A DNA stretch of 22,297 nucleotides from assembly GCA_018968865.1 (NCBI GenBank), contig JAGWZP010000011.1:1-22297 (forward strand), in the 5' to 3' direction. Origin of the DNA: Patescibacteria group bacterium (GTDB taxonomy: Bacteria > Patescibacteria > Paceibacteria > UBA9973 > UBA2103). Below the pieces are notes generated by a model, which saw nothing but the letters and a program-made list of their open reading frames with translations, was not told the DNA's origin and did not search any database. Both the position numbers and the translations under genes were made by a program. Below, one piece after another: positions 14,881-22,297 of this stretch (its first letter is position 1; every line of letters starts with the position of its first letter).

Positions 14881-15669
14881 ATGGATGAGATCCTCATAGG
14901 AGAAAAGAAATATGTATCGTCAAAGCAAGCCGCAAAAGTGACCGGCTATGCAAAGGATTATATCGGCCAACTGTGCCGTGAAGGGCGAGTGCCGGCACGG
15001 CTTGTGGGAAGGTCCTGGTATGTTTTGGAGACGGCTATCCACGATCACCGCTTCGGCGAACAGAAGATTGAGCGGGAAATAGAAGCAAAAAACTCCGAGG
15101 CGCCGGCAGCGTCATCTGCGTGGGAGTCGCCACGCTACTCGGCGTCCGATGCGGAGACGCTTCCTTCGGTAAATCGTCTTCGGGACACGGAAGGAGGAGA
15201 GGGAAATGATGCTTCACAGCACCTGCAGGACTCCTGGAGGGCATGGTTTGACCGTATAGCAGACTCCGCACCGATTCCCAGTATTCCCGATATCGTGCCG
15301 GAGAAGCCGCAAAAGGCAGAAAAAGAGCTTATAGAAGAGATGAAGGAAAAGGAAGAAGTGCGAGAGGAGAGGGAAGTAACTGTTCCTGTTCGAGCGGTGT
15401 ACCACCAGCCTCCGGAAGAGCTGCTTCCGCACCGTTCAGGAATTCAACTCCCCAGCAACGAGGGGAAAGAGGAAGAACAGATGGATTCTGAAGAGAAAAT
15501 GGCTCGTAGAGGAGGGAGGAAATCCGTAATGGTCATGCAGGTAGCCGGTGCACTGTTTGCGTTGCTTATAGCAGGTCTCGCAGTCGTTGGAACAGGATAT
15601 TTTGATGAATACATCGTCTCGAATACACAAGCTGGTATATTAGCAGGTGTTGAAGTTTACAATAGGTAG
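14881..15669 (+). CDS. Helix-turn-helix protein with C-terminal membrane anchor
   Basis: 262 residues from ATG 14881. Residues about 11-50, KYVSSKQAAKVTGYAKDY through LVGRSWYV, form an excisionase/MerR-like winged helix-turn-helix. Residues 60-210 are acidic, charged and mostly disordered or coiled (for example KELIEEMKEKEEVREEREV). A basic cluster RRGGRK precedes one transmembrane helix at about 216-238, leaving only about 24 residues outside. The topology is that of a membrane-tethered transcription regulator (as in ToxR-like designs), or of a cytoplasmic anchor for a surface protein. The N-terminal domain is clearly paralogous to the next gene's (K.A...(T/S)GY..DY...L.R.G....R.G.SW). G+C falls toward its 3' end. 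No known family name can be given. Confidence 0.8.
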   Translation: MDEILIGEKKYVSSKQAAKVTGYAKDYIGQLCREGRVPARLVGRSWYVLETAIHDHRFGEQKIEREIEAKNSEAPAASSAWESPRYSASDAETLPSVNRLRDTEGGEGNDASQHLQDSWRAWFDRIADSAPIPSIPDIVPEKPQKAEKELIEEMKEKEEVREEREVTVPVRAVYHQPPEELLPHRSGIQLPSNEGKEEEQMDSEEKMARRGGRKSVMVMQVAGALFALLIAGLAVVGTGYFDEYIVSNTQAGILAGVEVYNR

Positions 15670-15688
15670 TTTATTTACTAGCTTTCTC

Positions 15689-15716
15689 GTCTCGGATATA
15701 CGAGACTCTATTTAAT
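15689..15716 (+). terminator. Weak terminator-like hairpin after the HTH-membrane gene
   Basis: Stem GTCTCG (15689-15694) with CGAGAC (15701-15706), loop GATATA, then TCTATTTAAT. It lies 20 nt after the stop. The stem is short and the T-run imperfect, so it is only suggestive. Confidence 0.4.
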
Positions 15717-16071
15717 AGAATATTGCTCCGAAATTAAGATTTATTCTCTGTGTGATAGCCCTCTAGGAGGTTCATAGAGGGATCATACGCTATATATCGT
15801 ATTCAAAGGGTTATCTAAGGTATAGAGGCATGAAGTTTGTTTATAAGCAGGTATAACGTAACCTGCGGAAAATAGAATTCTGCATATCCATAAGGAACCG
15901 TGCCTGCACATACATATATTAGGCACTAAAGAGTCTCTTCGCATCTCATCCGGAATCAGTAAATACATCCTATATAGTTCGTATAAACGGAATATCGCAT
16001 CTAACTAGTGTATTGCTTGCTTCCGCTATGGCTTGGCGGGCCTACGAGTACCACGTTTTTGCCTTCCATCG

Positions 16072-16112
16072 CTCAAACTATCCCTCTAAAGCCGTTTGAG
16101 AGGCTATTTTTT
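16072..16112 (+). terminator. Terminator-like hairpin with T-run in the AT-rich spacer
   Basis: CTCAAAC (16072-16078) pairs with GTTTGAG (16094-16100); an alternative small stem AGCC/GGCT (16090-16105) directly abuts A plus six T. No gene was found upstream in the spacer that would need it, so it may end a small RNA or be attenuator-like for the giant gene. Confidence 0.4.
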
Positions 16113-16210
16113 CTGAAATGCGATCCAAAAATTCAATTTTTCCGCTTAAATCTTCCTATCTAACCGGAGACAGTTTGGATGTCGCTACGGGGCATTTTTA
16201 AACGCATAAG

Positions 16211-16219
16211 TTATCCACA
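16211..16219 (+). other. DnaA-box consensus TTATCCACA in the spacer
   Basis: Exact 9-base match in AT-rich DNA 61 bp before the giant gene, sharing the longer string AGTTATCCACA with 8934-8944. Could be a DnaA-regulated promoter site; a single box does not make an origin. Confidence 0.35.
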
Positions 16220-16279
16220 AATTTTTCGTAGGGGATGCCGAAATGATAAGTTATTATTTAGTTAATTCGTCTATCCGAC

Positions 16280-19200
16280 ATGGATCCTTTTCTTAAAGAA
16301 AATTTAATAACGACAAAGGATGCAAGTGAACTTTCTGGATACACTTCGGACTATCTCGCGCGTCTCGCTCGTTCAGGAAAAATTGTCGGGAAAAGAATCG
16401 GGCATAGCTGGTTCATCGAGCGTGAATCGCTGACGCATTTCCTCGGCCAGCAGGGCGATCGCAAGATTGATCACGCGCGCGCGCTCGCGCGCGCGCGCGA
16501 AGTGGAGTATCGCGCGCACCGGTCGCTCCTCGGCCGCACGACGAAGTCGTTGACAAAGCCGATTCAGATACCGCAGTTCGGTATCGGACATATCGGACAC
16601 CCGATGTCCGATATAAACACAGGGAAATCCTCGCTACGTTCCCAAGTCTTTGCGCTATCGGTCGCCGGCATTGTCGTGTTCTCCAGCGCGCTCGCGGCGC
16701 AAGCGGCCGTCATCCCGCAGATCGCCGATGTGGCCGCATCGATAGCGCGCTCGGTCGCCAGCGGATTCGATGCGACGTTCGGCGCCATCCCCGCGCATGT
16801 CGCAGAACATATTTCCGCCGCGGACACGGTGGCGCGCGCGCAGAGCGCACGCGTCGCTTCGCAGAGCTTGCGCGCATCCGCGGATATCGCGATGCCGTTG
16901 CTCGCGAAGCTCGATTTCTCTTCCGTGCAACTTCCCTTCTCCGAAAATTCTTTTGCTACACGACAGCGCGAAGGTCCAGCCGCCATGGCGTCGGCGAATG
17001 TGGCGACGAATACACCGGCGCTCTCGGTTGAAAATGTAAAATCGTTTGCACGCGATGCGTACGCGAATCTCTCGTCGCCGTCGCTCATAACGCGCGCGCT
17101 CGCGCGGGGATACGTTGCACTCGGCGACGATGCGTATAGCGCCATCGCCGCTTCGCTTGCGGCCTACCGCTCGCTTATTGAAACCGCGGGTGCAAACACG
17201 CTCGCGCTCGCCGCGACGACGCGCGACATGCTCGCCGGCGCTCCGCAGGCCGTCAACCGGGTGAATCTCGCTTTCGGCCAGAGCATCATTTCCGCGACGC
17301 ACTTTGCGATACGTGCGGACGTCTCGCTTGCGTACGGGACGGCCGCTGCCGCGCCGGCGACCGCCCGCGCGACTGTCGCGTTCATCGGGTCTGCGGGCGA
17401 CCTCCTCGCCGGCGCCACCGCGCGCGTGCCCGCGCTCGCCGCCGGGCTCTATCTGCGCGCGACTGCGGCGCCGGCCGAGCTCGCTCCCGCCGTCGCGCAG
17501 GCGGTCTTCAATGCGGAGTACGCGGGAGCGGTCCGCTTCGCTTCGGCCGCGCACACTACCGCCGCTACGTACCTTGCGCTCGTCGAGAATACCGGCGCCG
17601 TCGCATACTCGGGGACGACGGGAGCAGTCGCGCTCGCGCACACCGCCGCGCCGCTCTTTACGCACACCCGCGCGACGCTTGAAGACGCGTACCTCGGCGC
17701 GCTCGGCACAAGCGCGCTCGCACTCGACAGACTTGCGCGCGGGCCGGGAATCGCCGCCGTGCTCGTTGCCGCACATCCCGCGCTCTCGGTCACCCAACAA
17801 ATCGCACTCGGCACGTACGAGACGATCCACGCCATCATGAGTTCGACGACGAACACACTCGCAACCTTGTTCATGCCGTTCATCCAAACGCCGCCCGTCG
17901 TACTTCCGAACGGCACGGTAGCGAAATCGCATTTCGTCATCGCATCCACGTCGCCCGCGTTCGCGACGACCCGCAATTCTTACACGACGCTCGTGCAAGG
18001 TGTCTCTTCGGAGTTCGTACAACAAACGCTTGCGATACAGCGCGGAAACATCCTCGCGACCGTCGCCGGCATGATCCAGCCGGTCGCCGCGCAAGGCGTC
18101 ACGAACATGACGACCATTCAGCAGGTCAACATGATTCAAGATCTTTCTAATCTCATTGTTAGGAACGGCGACTTCCGCGGCAGTACCTTCTCAGGCGGAA
18201 ACGTGTCGGGTGCGGTCTCCGTCTCCGCTACCACCGGCAGCTTCGGCACGCTGAGCGCGTCTACGGCAAACATCGGCACCACCACCGTCACCGGCGACCT
18301 CACCGTCACGGGCACCATCACCCCGGGCGTCGTCGCGGCCGGCAATTCCGTCTCCGCGCCGTACTTCATCGCCTCCGCCACGAACGCCACCAGCACCTTC
18401 GCCGGCTCGCTGAACGTGGACAACGGCGGCCTCGTGTACGCGACCTCCACTAAGAACGTGGGCATCGGCATCCTCTCGCCGGCCGCGCTCCTCGCCATTA
18501 AGAACAGCACCAGCACCCAGCCGATATTCGTCGCGCAGAATGACCTTGGTTCGGAAATGTTCCGCATCACCAACGCCGGCTTCGTCGGCATCGGCACCAG
18601 TTCGCCGACTTATGCGCTCGCGGTCGAGGGCTCCTCTTCGCTCGGCAATCAGGCGATCGCCGGCTACTTCACCGCCACCAGCTCCACCGCCACCAGCACC
18701 TTCGCCGGCTCGCTCGCCGTCGGCACCAGCTCGCCTTGGGGCAACGGCCTCTTCACCGTCGGCACGTCGTCGCCGCTCATTTACGTCTCAAACACCGGCG
18801 GCCGCATCGGCATCGGCACCAGCACTCCCGCGAGCATCCTCGACATCTACGGCACCGATGCGCTTCACCTGCCGGTCGGCACCTCGGCACAGCGTCCGGG
18901 AATGGCGCTCATTGGGCAAGTCCGCTTCAACACCGACACGCACCAGTTCGAGGGCTACAACGACAGCGGCGTGTGGCAGGGCATCGGCGGCGTCATCAAC
19001 CCCGCGCTCTCGACCAAGATAACCGCCGGCACCGATGACTACCTGCGTTTCTTCACTTCAAGCGCGGAGCGCATGACGATAGGCAACACCGGCAACATCG
19101 GCGTGGGCACCACCTCGCCGTTCGCGCACTTCTCGCTCGCGGGCACCGCGGGCGGCACGCAAAACCTCCTCGCCGTTTCCACCAGCACCGCTGGCTTTGC

Positions 19201-22200
19201 GACGACGACTGCGCTCACCATCAATCAGAATGGTGACCTCGCGCTCCTCAATGGCGCGAACCTGACCGTCGGCGGCAACCTGACCGTCACCGGCGCGACC
19301 ACTTTCTCAAACGCCATCACCGGCCCCATCACTTCCACCGGCACGTCCACCGCCACCTATTTCGCCGCCTCCCAGCGCGGCTTCGCGGGAGCGCCGGCAT
19401 TCACGTTCTCCGGTGACCTCACGACCGGCCTTTGGTCGCCGCTCGCGAGCATGCTCGCCATTTCCACCGGCGGCGTCGAGCGCGTGCGCGTGGACTCGTC
19501 CGGCAATGTCGGCATCGGGACGACCTCGCCTCAGAGCAGGCTCGCTGTGTCAGGGGGCTTGAGTGTCGGGGCGGACTATAACATTGCGGCGCCCACGAAT
19601 GGGGCAATCATAGAAGGCAACGTCGGCATCGGGACGACGAACCCGGGGAACAAGCTCAGCGTGCAGGGCGGCTTCAATCTCTCGAGCGATGGTACAAACA
19701 ACGTTACGTTCACGAACAATGGCGCGACGGGCGCAGGGAATGCCGCGCTGCTGATACAGACCGGCACCGGTAATTTCGAGATTGATAAAGCCGGCAACGT
19801 CGGCATCGGGACGACTTCGCCGTATGCTCAGCTCTCCATCGCCACGCCGAACGGCTCGACCGGGAGTTTGAGTACCCTCTTCACTATCTCTTCTTCGACG
19901 CAGGCAGGCGCGACCACCACCCTCATGACGGTGCTGGCGAATGGAAATGTGGGGATTGGGACATCGAGTCCGACATATGCTCTGGGGGTAAATGGTTCAA
20001 TCCAGACGGCTCCGGGAGGTGAGTTATATTTCGGGACGAATAAACCGTCTGTCCAAGACCCCACGAATTATCCAGGAATTTGGATTGGCAACAGCAACTC
20101 ATCAATTATGGGCGAAACGACTGTCGGATATAAAGGACTGCTATTTAATGCGAACGTTGCCCGTTCTGGTGGCACTTGGGTACAAATCGACAATAGCAAG
20201 TCATCTTGGCAGTCGTATATGGATTATGACAGCACCGTGGATGCCTTCGGCATTATCAGATCGGCCGCCGGTATTGCACCAGCGAGTGGGCAACAAATGT
20301 TCATCATAAAAGGTAGCGGCAACGTCGGCATCGGGACGACCTCGCCTCAGAGCAGGCTCGCTGTCTCCGGTGGCGCGTCAATCGGCGCGGACTATAACAC
20401 TGCGGCTCCGTCAAATGGGGCAATCATAGAAGGCAACGTCGGCATCGGCACCACGACACCGGGCGCGCTCCTCGCGGTGCAGGGCAACGGCCTCTTCGCC
20501 GGCACGCTCACGGCGAACAACATCACGGCCACCGGCACGATGAGCTTCGGTACGACGACGATAACGAATCTTGCCGTCACGAACACGTCGAGCTCGACGT
20601 TCGCTGGCCCTGTGAGTATCGGGACCACAGGAAGCGCGGCAGGCGAGCTGTATGTCGTGAATAAGAGTTATGTTAATTATCCGCTCATTGTCGAGAACGA
20701 GGCCGGGCCGTACGGATTTGGTAGCGTACACAGTGGAAACGTACTGCAGATAGCCAAGGTCGGAGGAGGGTTGACGAACTTCACTATCGACTCCTCAGAC
20801 AATTCAGATACCATTCTTGGTTTCAATGGCGCTGGCGGACGAGGCACTCTTACCGCGAAAGGTGATTACAACTGGTATCTCGACACGAACAGTGGCTTCG
20901 GGACAGGTCATCTCTACCTGAACGACACGAGCACCGGCAATGTCCTCATGGCGAACGGCGGCGGCAAGGTCGGTGTTAACACGTCCGCGCCATATAGCAA
21001 ACTGCAAGTGACGGGCAGTGGAACGGGGACAGGGCAAACGTTCGCAGTGGTGAACAGTGCCTCGACGACCCTCATGCAGGTCCTCGATAACGGCAACGTC
21101 GGCATTGGGATGACGACGCCAATAGATAAATTGCAAGTCTATGGAAATCTGAAAGTTTCGGGGTATGACGGTGGTAGCGGCGTCATCTCCTTCGGCGATG
21201 CAGCGGCGGCCGCAACGAGCACAAGCGCCGGTGTCTATATTGGCCGCCAGCTCGATCTTTTCAGCGGTGTTACTGCATTGAGTTTGGGCGGATTCGGTGG
21301 GTTTGCATTCCATACTGGCGATACTGCGGGCGCGACGACGACGCCGAAGATGGTCATCATGCAGAACGGCAACGTCGGCATCGGGACGACGAATCCGCAA
21401 GCGAAGCTGGATGTGCAGGGCATCGCGAGTAGTACCGCTTTTTACGCCAACAACGGAACTGTAAGTGCCCCAGGGTACTCGTTCAGTTCGGCGACCAATG
21501 CAGGACTGTATTGGGACGGGACGTTTGTAAATGTTGCTGTGGGCGGTTTAAGAGTCGCATACATCGGCGCAACTGACGCAAGCCTGCCTGCCCTCACACT
21601 CGCTGGTGCATCGCGCATTGTAAATTCGAGTGACGGTGTGATTAAAATCTCCAACAATGCCGGTACTGACTTCAACCGCCTGCAGTTCGGCGGGACAACC
21701 GCTTCATTCCCGGCAATTCACAGCATCAACACCTCTACTGGCGCACAGAACGCCTTGCAAGTCATAGCGGCAGATGGTTCTGGGAACACGAACTTGCTAG
21801 TAACCGGCAACGTCGGCATCGGGACGACCTCGCCTCAGAGCAGGCTCGCTGTGTCAGGGGGCTTGAGTGTCGGGGCGGATTACAACATTGCGGCGCCCAC
21901 GAATGGGGCAATCATAGAAGGCAACGTCGGCATCGGGACGACGAATCCGACCGACCTATTTTCTGTTCAGTCCCCATCCACAATATCTAGTGGATTTAAT
22001 GATATAGCACAATTTCTAGCACCAAGTCAGGGAGGAGGGTCGAAAGTAAGCGTTAACTTTGGTATTGCTGGTAGTACTAATAATCTTGGCAAAACAGTAT
22101 TTAATTATGTAGGTAGCGGTTCAACTTCTAATTATGTGGGAATAGGTTTCTTTAACAATGATAATTTGTTAAACGTCCAAGCCAGCGGCAACGTCGGCAT

Positions 22201-22297
22201 CGGGACGACCTCGCCTCAGAGCAGGCTCGCTGTGTCAGGGGGCTTGAGTGTCGGGGCGGATTACAACATTGCGGCGCCCACGAATGGGGCAATCATA
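16280..22297 (+). CDS. Giant HTH-membrane-fibre surface protein (tail-fibre-like repeats), 3' end outside window
   Basis: The frame is open from ATG 16280 to the window edge: 2006 codons with no stop. Domains: excisionase/MerR-like HTH at about residues 10-50 (TTKDASELSGYTSDYLARL, then GHSWFIE); a charged linker; one hydrophobic segment at about 122-143 with an AAQA site, usable as signal-anchor or cut signal; an Ala-rich helical stalk at about 144-610; then a Ser/Thr/Gly-rich fibre from about 620. The fibre has about 16 motifs of the form GNVGIGTTSPQSRLAV, plus STFAGSL-type units and LTVTGTITPG strands. These VGIGTTxP motifs are known from tail-fibre and other trimeric beta-fibre proteins, often ending in an S74 chaperone; the end is not visible here. 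No phage genes are nearby. Likely a long cell-surface adhesin or fibre. Its HTH is paralogous to the gene before it. Confidence 0.85.
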   Translation, partial: MDPFLKENLITTKDASELSGYTSDYLARLARSGKIVGKRIGHSWFIERESLTHFLGQQGDRKIDHARALARAREVEYRAHRSLLGRTTKSLTKPIQIPQFGIGHIGHPMSDINTGKSSLRSQVFALSVAGIVVFSSALAAQAAVIPQIADVAASIARSVASGFDATFGAIPAHVAEHISAADTVARAQSARVASQSLRASADIAMPLLAKLDFSSVQLPFSENSFATRQREGPAAMASANVATNTPALSVENVKSFARDAYANLSSPSLITRALARGYVALGDDAYSAIAASLAAYRSLIETAGANTLALAATTRDMLAGAPQAVNRVNLAFGQSIISATHFAIRADVSLAYGTAAAAPATARATVAFIGSAGDLLAGATARVPALAAGLYLRATAAPAELAPAVAQAVFNAEYAGAVRFASAAHTTAATYLALVENTGAVAYSGTTGAVALAHTAAPLFTHTRATLEDAYLGALGTSALALDRLARGPGIAAVLVAAHPALSVTQQIALGTYETIHAIMSSTTNTLATLFMPFIQTPPVVLPNGTVAKSHFVIASTSPAFATTRNSYTTLVQGVSSEFVQQTLAIQRGNILATVAGMIQPVAAQGVTNMTTIQQVNMIQDLSNLIVRNGDFRGSTFSGGNVSGAVSVSATTGSFGTLSASTANIGTTTVTGDLTVTGTITPGVVAAGNSVSAPYFIASATNATSTFAGSLNVDNGGLVYATSTKNVGIGILSPAALLAIKNSTSTQPIFVAQNDLGSEMFRITNAGFVGIGTSSPTYALAVEGSSSLGNQAIAGYFTATSSTATSTFAGSLAVGTSSPWGNGLFTVGTSSPLIYVSNTGGRIGIGTSTPASILDIYGTDALHLPVGTSAQRPGMALIGQVRFNTDTHQFEGYNDSGVWQGIGGVINPALSTKITAGTDDYLRFFTSSAERMTIGNTGNIGVGTTSPFAHFSLAGTAGGTQNLLAVSTSTAGFATTTALTINQNGDLALLNGANLTVGGNLTVTGATTFSNAITGPITSTGTSTATYFAASQRGFAGAPAFTFSGDLTTGLWSPLASMLAISTGGVERVRVDSSGNVGIGTTSPQSRLAVSGGLSVGADYNIAAPTNGAIIEGNVGIGTTNPGNKLSVQGGFNLSSDGTNNVTFTNNGATGAGNAALLIQTGTGNFEIDKAGNVGIGTTSPYAQLSIATPNGSTGSLSTLFTISSSTQAGATTTLMTVLANGNVGIGTSSPTYALGVNGSIQTAPGGELYFGTNKPSVQDPTNYPGIWIGNSNSSIMGETTVGYKGLLFNANVARSGGTWVQIDNSKSSWQSYMDYDSTVDAFGIIRSAAGIAPASGQQMFIIKGSGNVGIGTTSPQSRLAVSGGASIGADYNTAAPSNGAIIEGNVGIGTTTPGALLAVQGNGLFAGTLTANNITATGTMSFGTTTITNLAVTNTSSSTFAGPVSIGTTGSAAGELYVVNKSYVNYPLIVENEAGPYGFGSVHSGNVLQIAKVGGGLTNFTIDSSDNSDTILGFNGAGGRGTLTAKGDYNWYLDTNSGFGTGHLYLNDTSTGNVLMANGGGKVGVNTSAPYSKLQVTGSGTGTGQTFAVVNSASTTLMQVLDNGNVGIGMTTPIDKLQVYGNLKVSGYDGGSGVISFGDAAAAATSTSAGVYIGRQLDLFSGVTALSLGGFGGFAFHTGDTAGATTTPKMVIMQNGNVGIGTTNPQAKLDVQGIASSTAFYANNGTVSAPGYSFSSATNAGLYWDGTFVNVAVGGLRVAYIGATDASLPALTLAGASRIVNSSDGVIKISNNAGTDFNRLQFGGTTASFPAIHSINTSTGAQNALQVIAADGSGNTNLLVTGNVGIGTTSPQSRLAVSGGLSVGADYNIAAPTNGAIIEGNVGIGTTNPTDLFSVQSPSTISSGFNDIAQFLAPSQGGGSKVSVNFGIAGSTNNLGKTVFNYVGSGSTSNYVGIGFFNNDNLLNVQASGNVGIGTTSPQSRLAVSGGLSVGADYNIAAPTNGAII
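19502..19641 (+). repeat. 140-bp intragenic repeat, copy 1
   Basis: Encodes the block from GNVGIGTTSPQSRLAVSGG through EGNVGIGTTN. It differs from copies 3 and 4 at three bases in the first 111 positions, far less than the rest of the fibre varies. Confidence 0.9.
20318..20448 (+). repeat. Intragenic repeat, copy 2 (diverged)
   Basis: Same block with visible changes (GGASIGADYNTAAPSNG in place of GGLSVGADYNIAAPTNG) and GTCTCCGGTGGC where the others have GTGTCAGGGGGC. It starts within the same VGIGTTSPQSRLAV unit. Confidence 0.85.
21806..21945 (+). repeat. 140-bp intragenic repeat, copy 3
   Basis: Same length as copy 1 and identical to copy 4 over all 111 bases visible in the latter. Confidence 0.9.
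22187..22297 (+). repeat. Intragenic repeat, copy 4 (cut by window edge)
   Basis: 111 bases identical to 21806-21916, including the third positions of codons; it starts 381 bp (127 codons) after copy 3, so the frame is kept. More copies probably follow outside. Confidence 0.9.

Larger units (their letters stand above)
15670..16279. other. 610-bp AT-rich spacer with hairpins; no gene found
   Basis: No open frame of credible length or family on either strand, and base composition is much richer in A+T than the genes on both sides. It holds a 6-bp hairpin GTCTCG/CGAGAC right after the HTH gene (15689-15706), a 6-bp hairpin CCCTCT/AGAGGG at 15759-15781, a terminator-like hairpin with a T-run near 16072-16112, and an exact DnaA-box consensus at 16211-16219. 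The last 170 bp must contain the giant gene's promoter. A structured RNA or decayed gene is possible but unproven. Confidence 0.7.

Noticed and set aside
14881..15050. Phage excisionase or MerR metal regulator
   Set aside because: The fold type fits, but the long charged linker, the membrane helix and absence of an integrase or metal genes argue against both.
15670..16279. Replication origin in the AT-rich spacer
   Set aside because: Only one DnaA box, no cluster, no dnaA or dnaN nearby.
15670..16279. tRNA or other standard RNA gene in the spacer
   Set aside because: No cloverleaf or known conserved RNA core could be traced; only short hairpins are present.
16655..18139. 494-residue minus-strand frame, Arg/Glu-rich
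   Set aside because: It is the complement of the Ala-rich stalk; GCG/CGC codons read backwards give Arg/Ala frames. No motif or start signal.
19502..22297. CRISPR-like array from the repeated GGCAACGTCGGCATCGGGACGAC string
   Set aside because: Repeats are in frame, irregularly spaced, of variable sequence and coding for the VGIGTT motif; no cas genes.
16280..22297. Prophage, because of tail-fibre-like repeats
   Set aside because: No capsid, terminase, portal, integrase or lysis genes; neighbours are housekeeping genes and the protein has an N-terminal membrane segment.

Overview
The window looks like a chromosomal segment of an ultrasmall candidate-phyla-radiation bacterium, most likely a Parcubacteria-type member of Patescibacteria. 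This rests on the gene mix and protein style rather than on a marker phylogeny. Genes are densely packed, TGA is used as a normal stop, and there is a short SecA without the zinc-finger tail, Obg without an OCT domain, a TrpR-like orphan regulator, and a giant tail-fibre-like surface protein. The coding DNA is GC-rich, and one 610-bp spacer near 15.7-16.3 kb is clearly richer in A+T. No rRNA, tRNA, CRISPR array or integrase was seen.

Layout: (1) 1-3923, minus strand, is one tight operon read gmd > Nudix (GDP-mannose hydrolase-like) > fcl > ABC-2 permease > ABC ATPase (cut by the window edge). It makes GDP-L-fucose from GDP-mannose and exports a polysaccharide. (2) 4066-4884 is a secreted coiled-coil protein of unknown function, divergent from gmd. 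(3) 4899-5666 is a REP-type unit: a Y1 (HUH) transposase flanked by two long palindromes, with a third copy of the palindrome inside its own reading frame. (4) 5712-8932 is a Wzy/O-antigen-ligase-like membrane protein with a TPR tail, translationally coupled to murB. (5) 9068-9136 is a 22-residue Lys/Arg-rich microprotein followed by a very strong terminator. (6) 9285-11798 is secA. (7) 11868-12290 is a TrpR-family repressor on the minus strand; identical 16-bp palindromic sites lie before and after it. (8) 12364-14829 is obgE and gatB. (9) 14881-15669 and 16280-end are two paralogous genes that begin with the same excisionase/MerR-like helix-turn-helix and continue into a membrane segment. 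The second opens into an Ala-rich stalk and a repetitive fibre with about 16 GNVGIGTTSP-type motifs, still open after 2006 codons.

Functionally the window is dominated by the cell surface: sugar-nucleotide synthesis, glycan export, glycan polymerisation or ligation, peptidoglycan precursor synthesis (MurB), Sec export, and a giant fibre. Several transcription units seem to start leaderless, with a -10-like hexamer 6-9 nt before the ATG and no Shine-Dalgarno. By contrast, the operon-internal permease start has a clear AAGGAG. The most unusual items are the DNA-binding-domain-to-fibre fusion with its tandem paralogue, the TrpR-like regulator with its paired palindromes, and the REP transposase that carries its own palindrome in frame.
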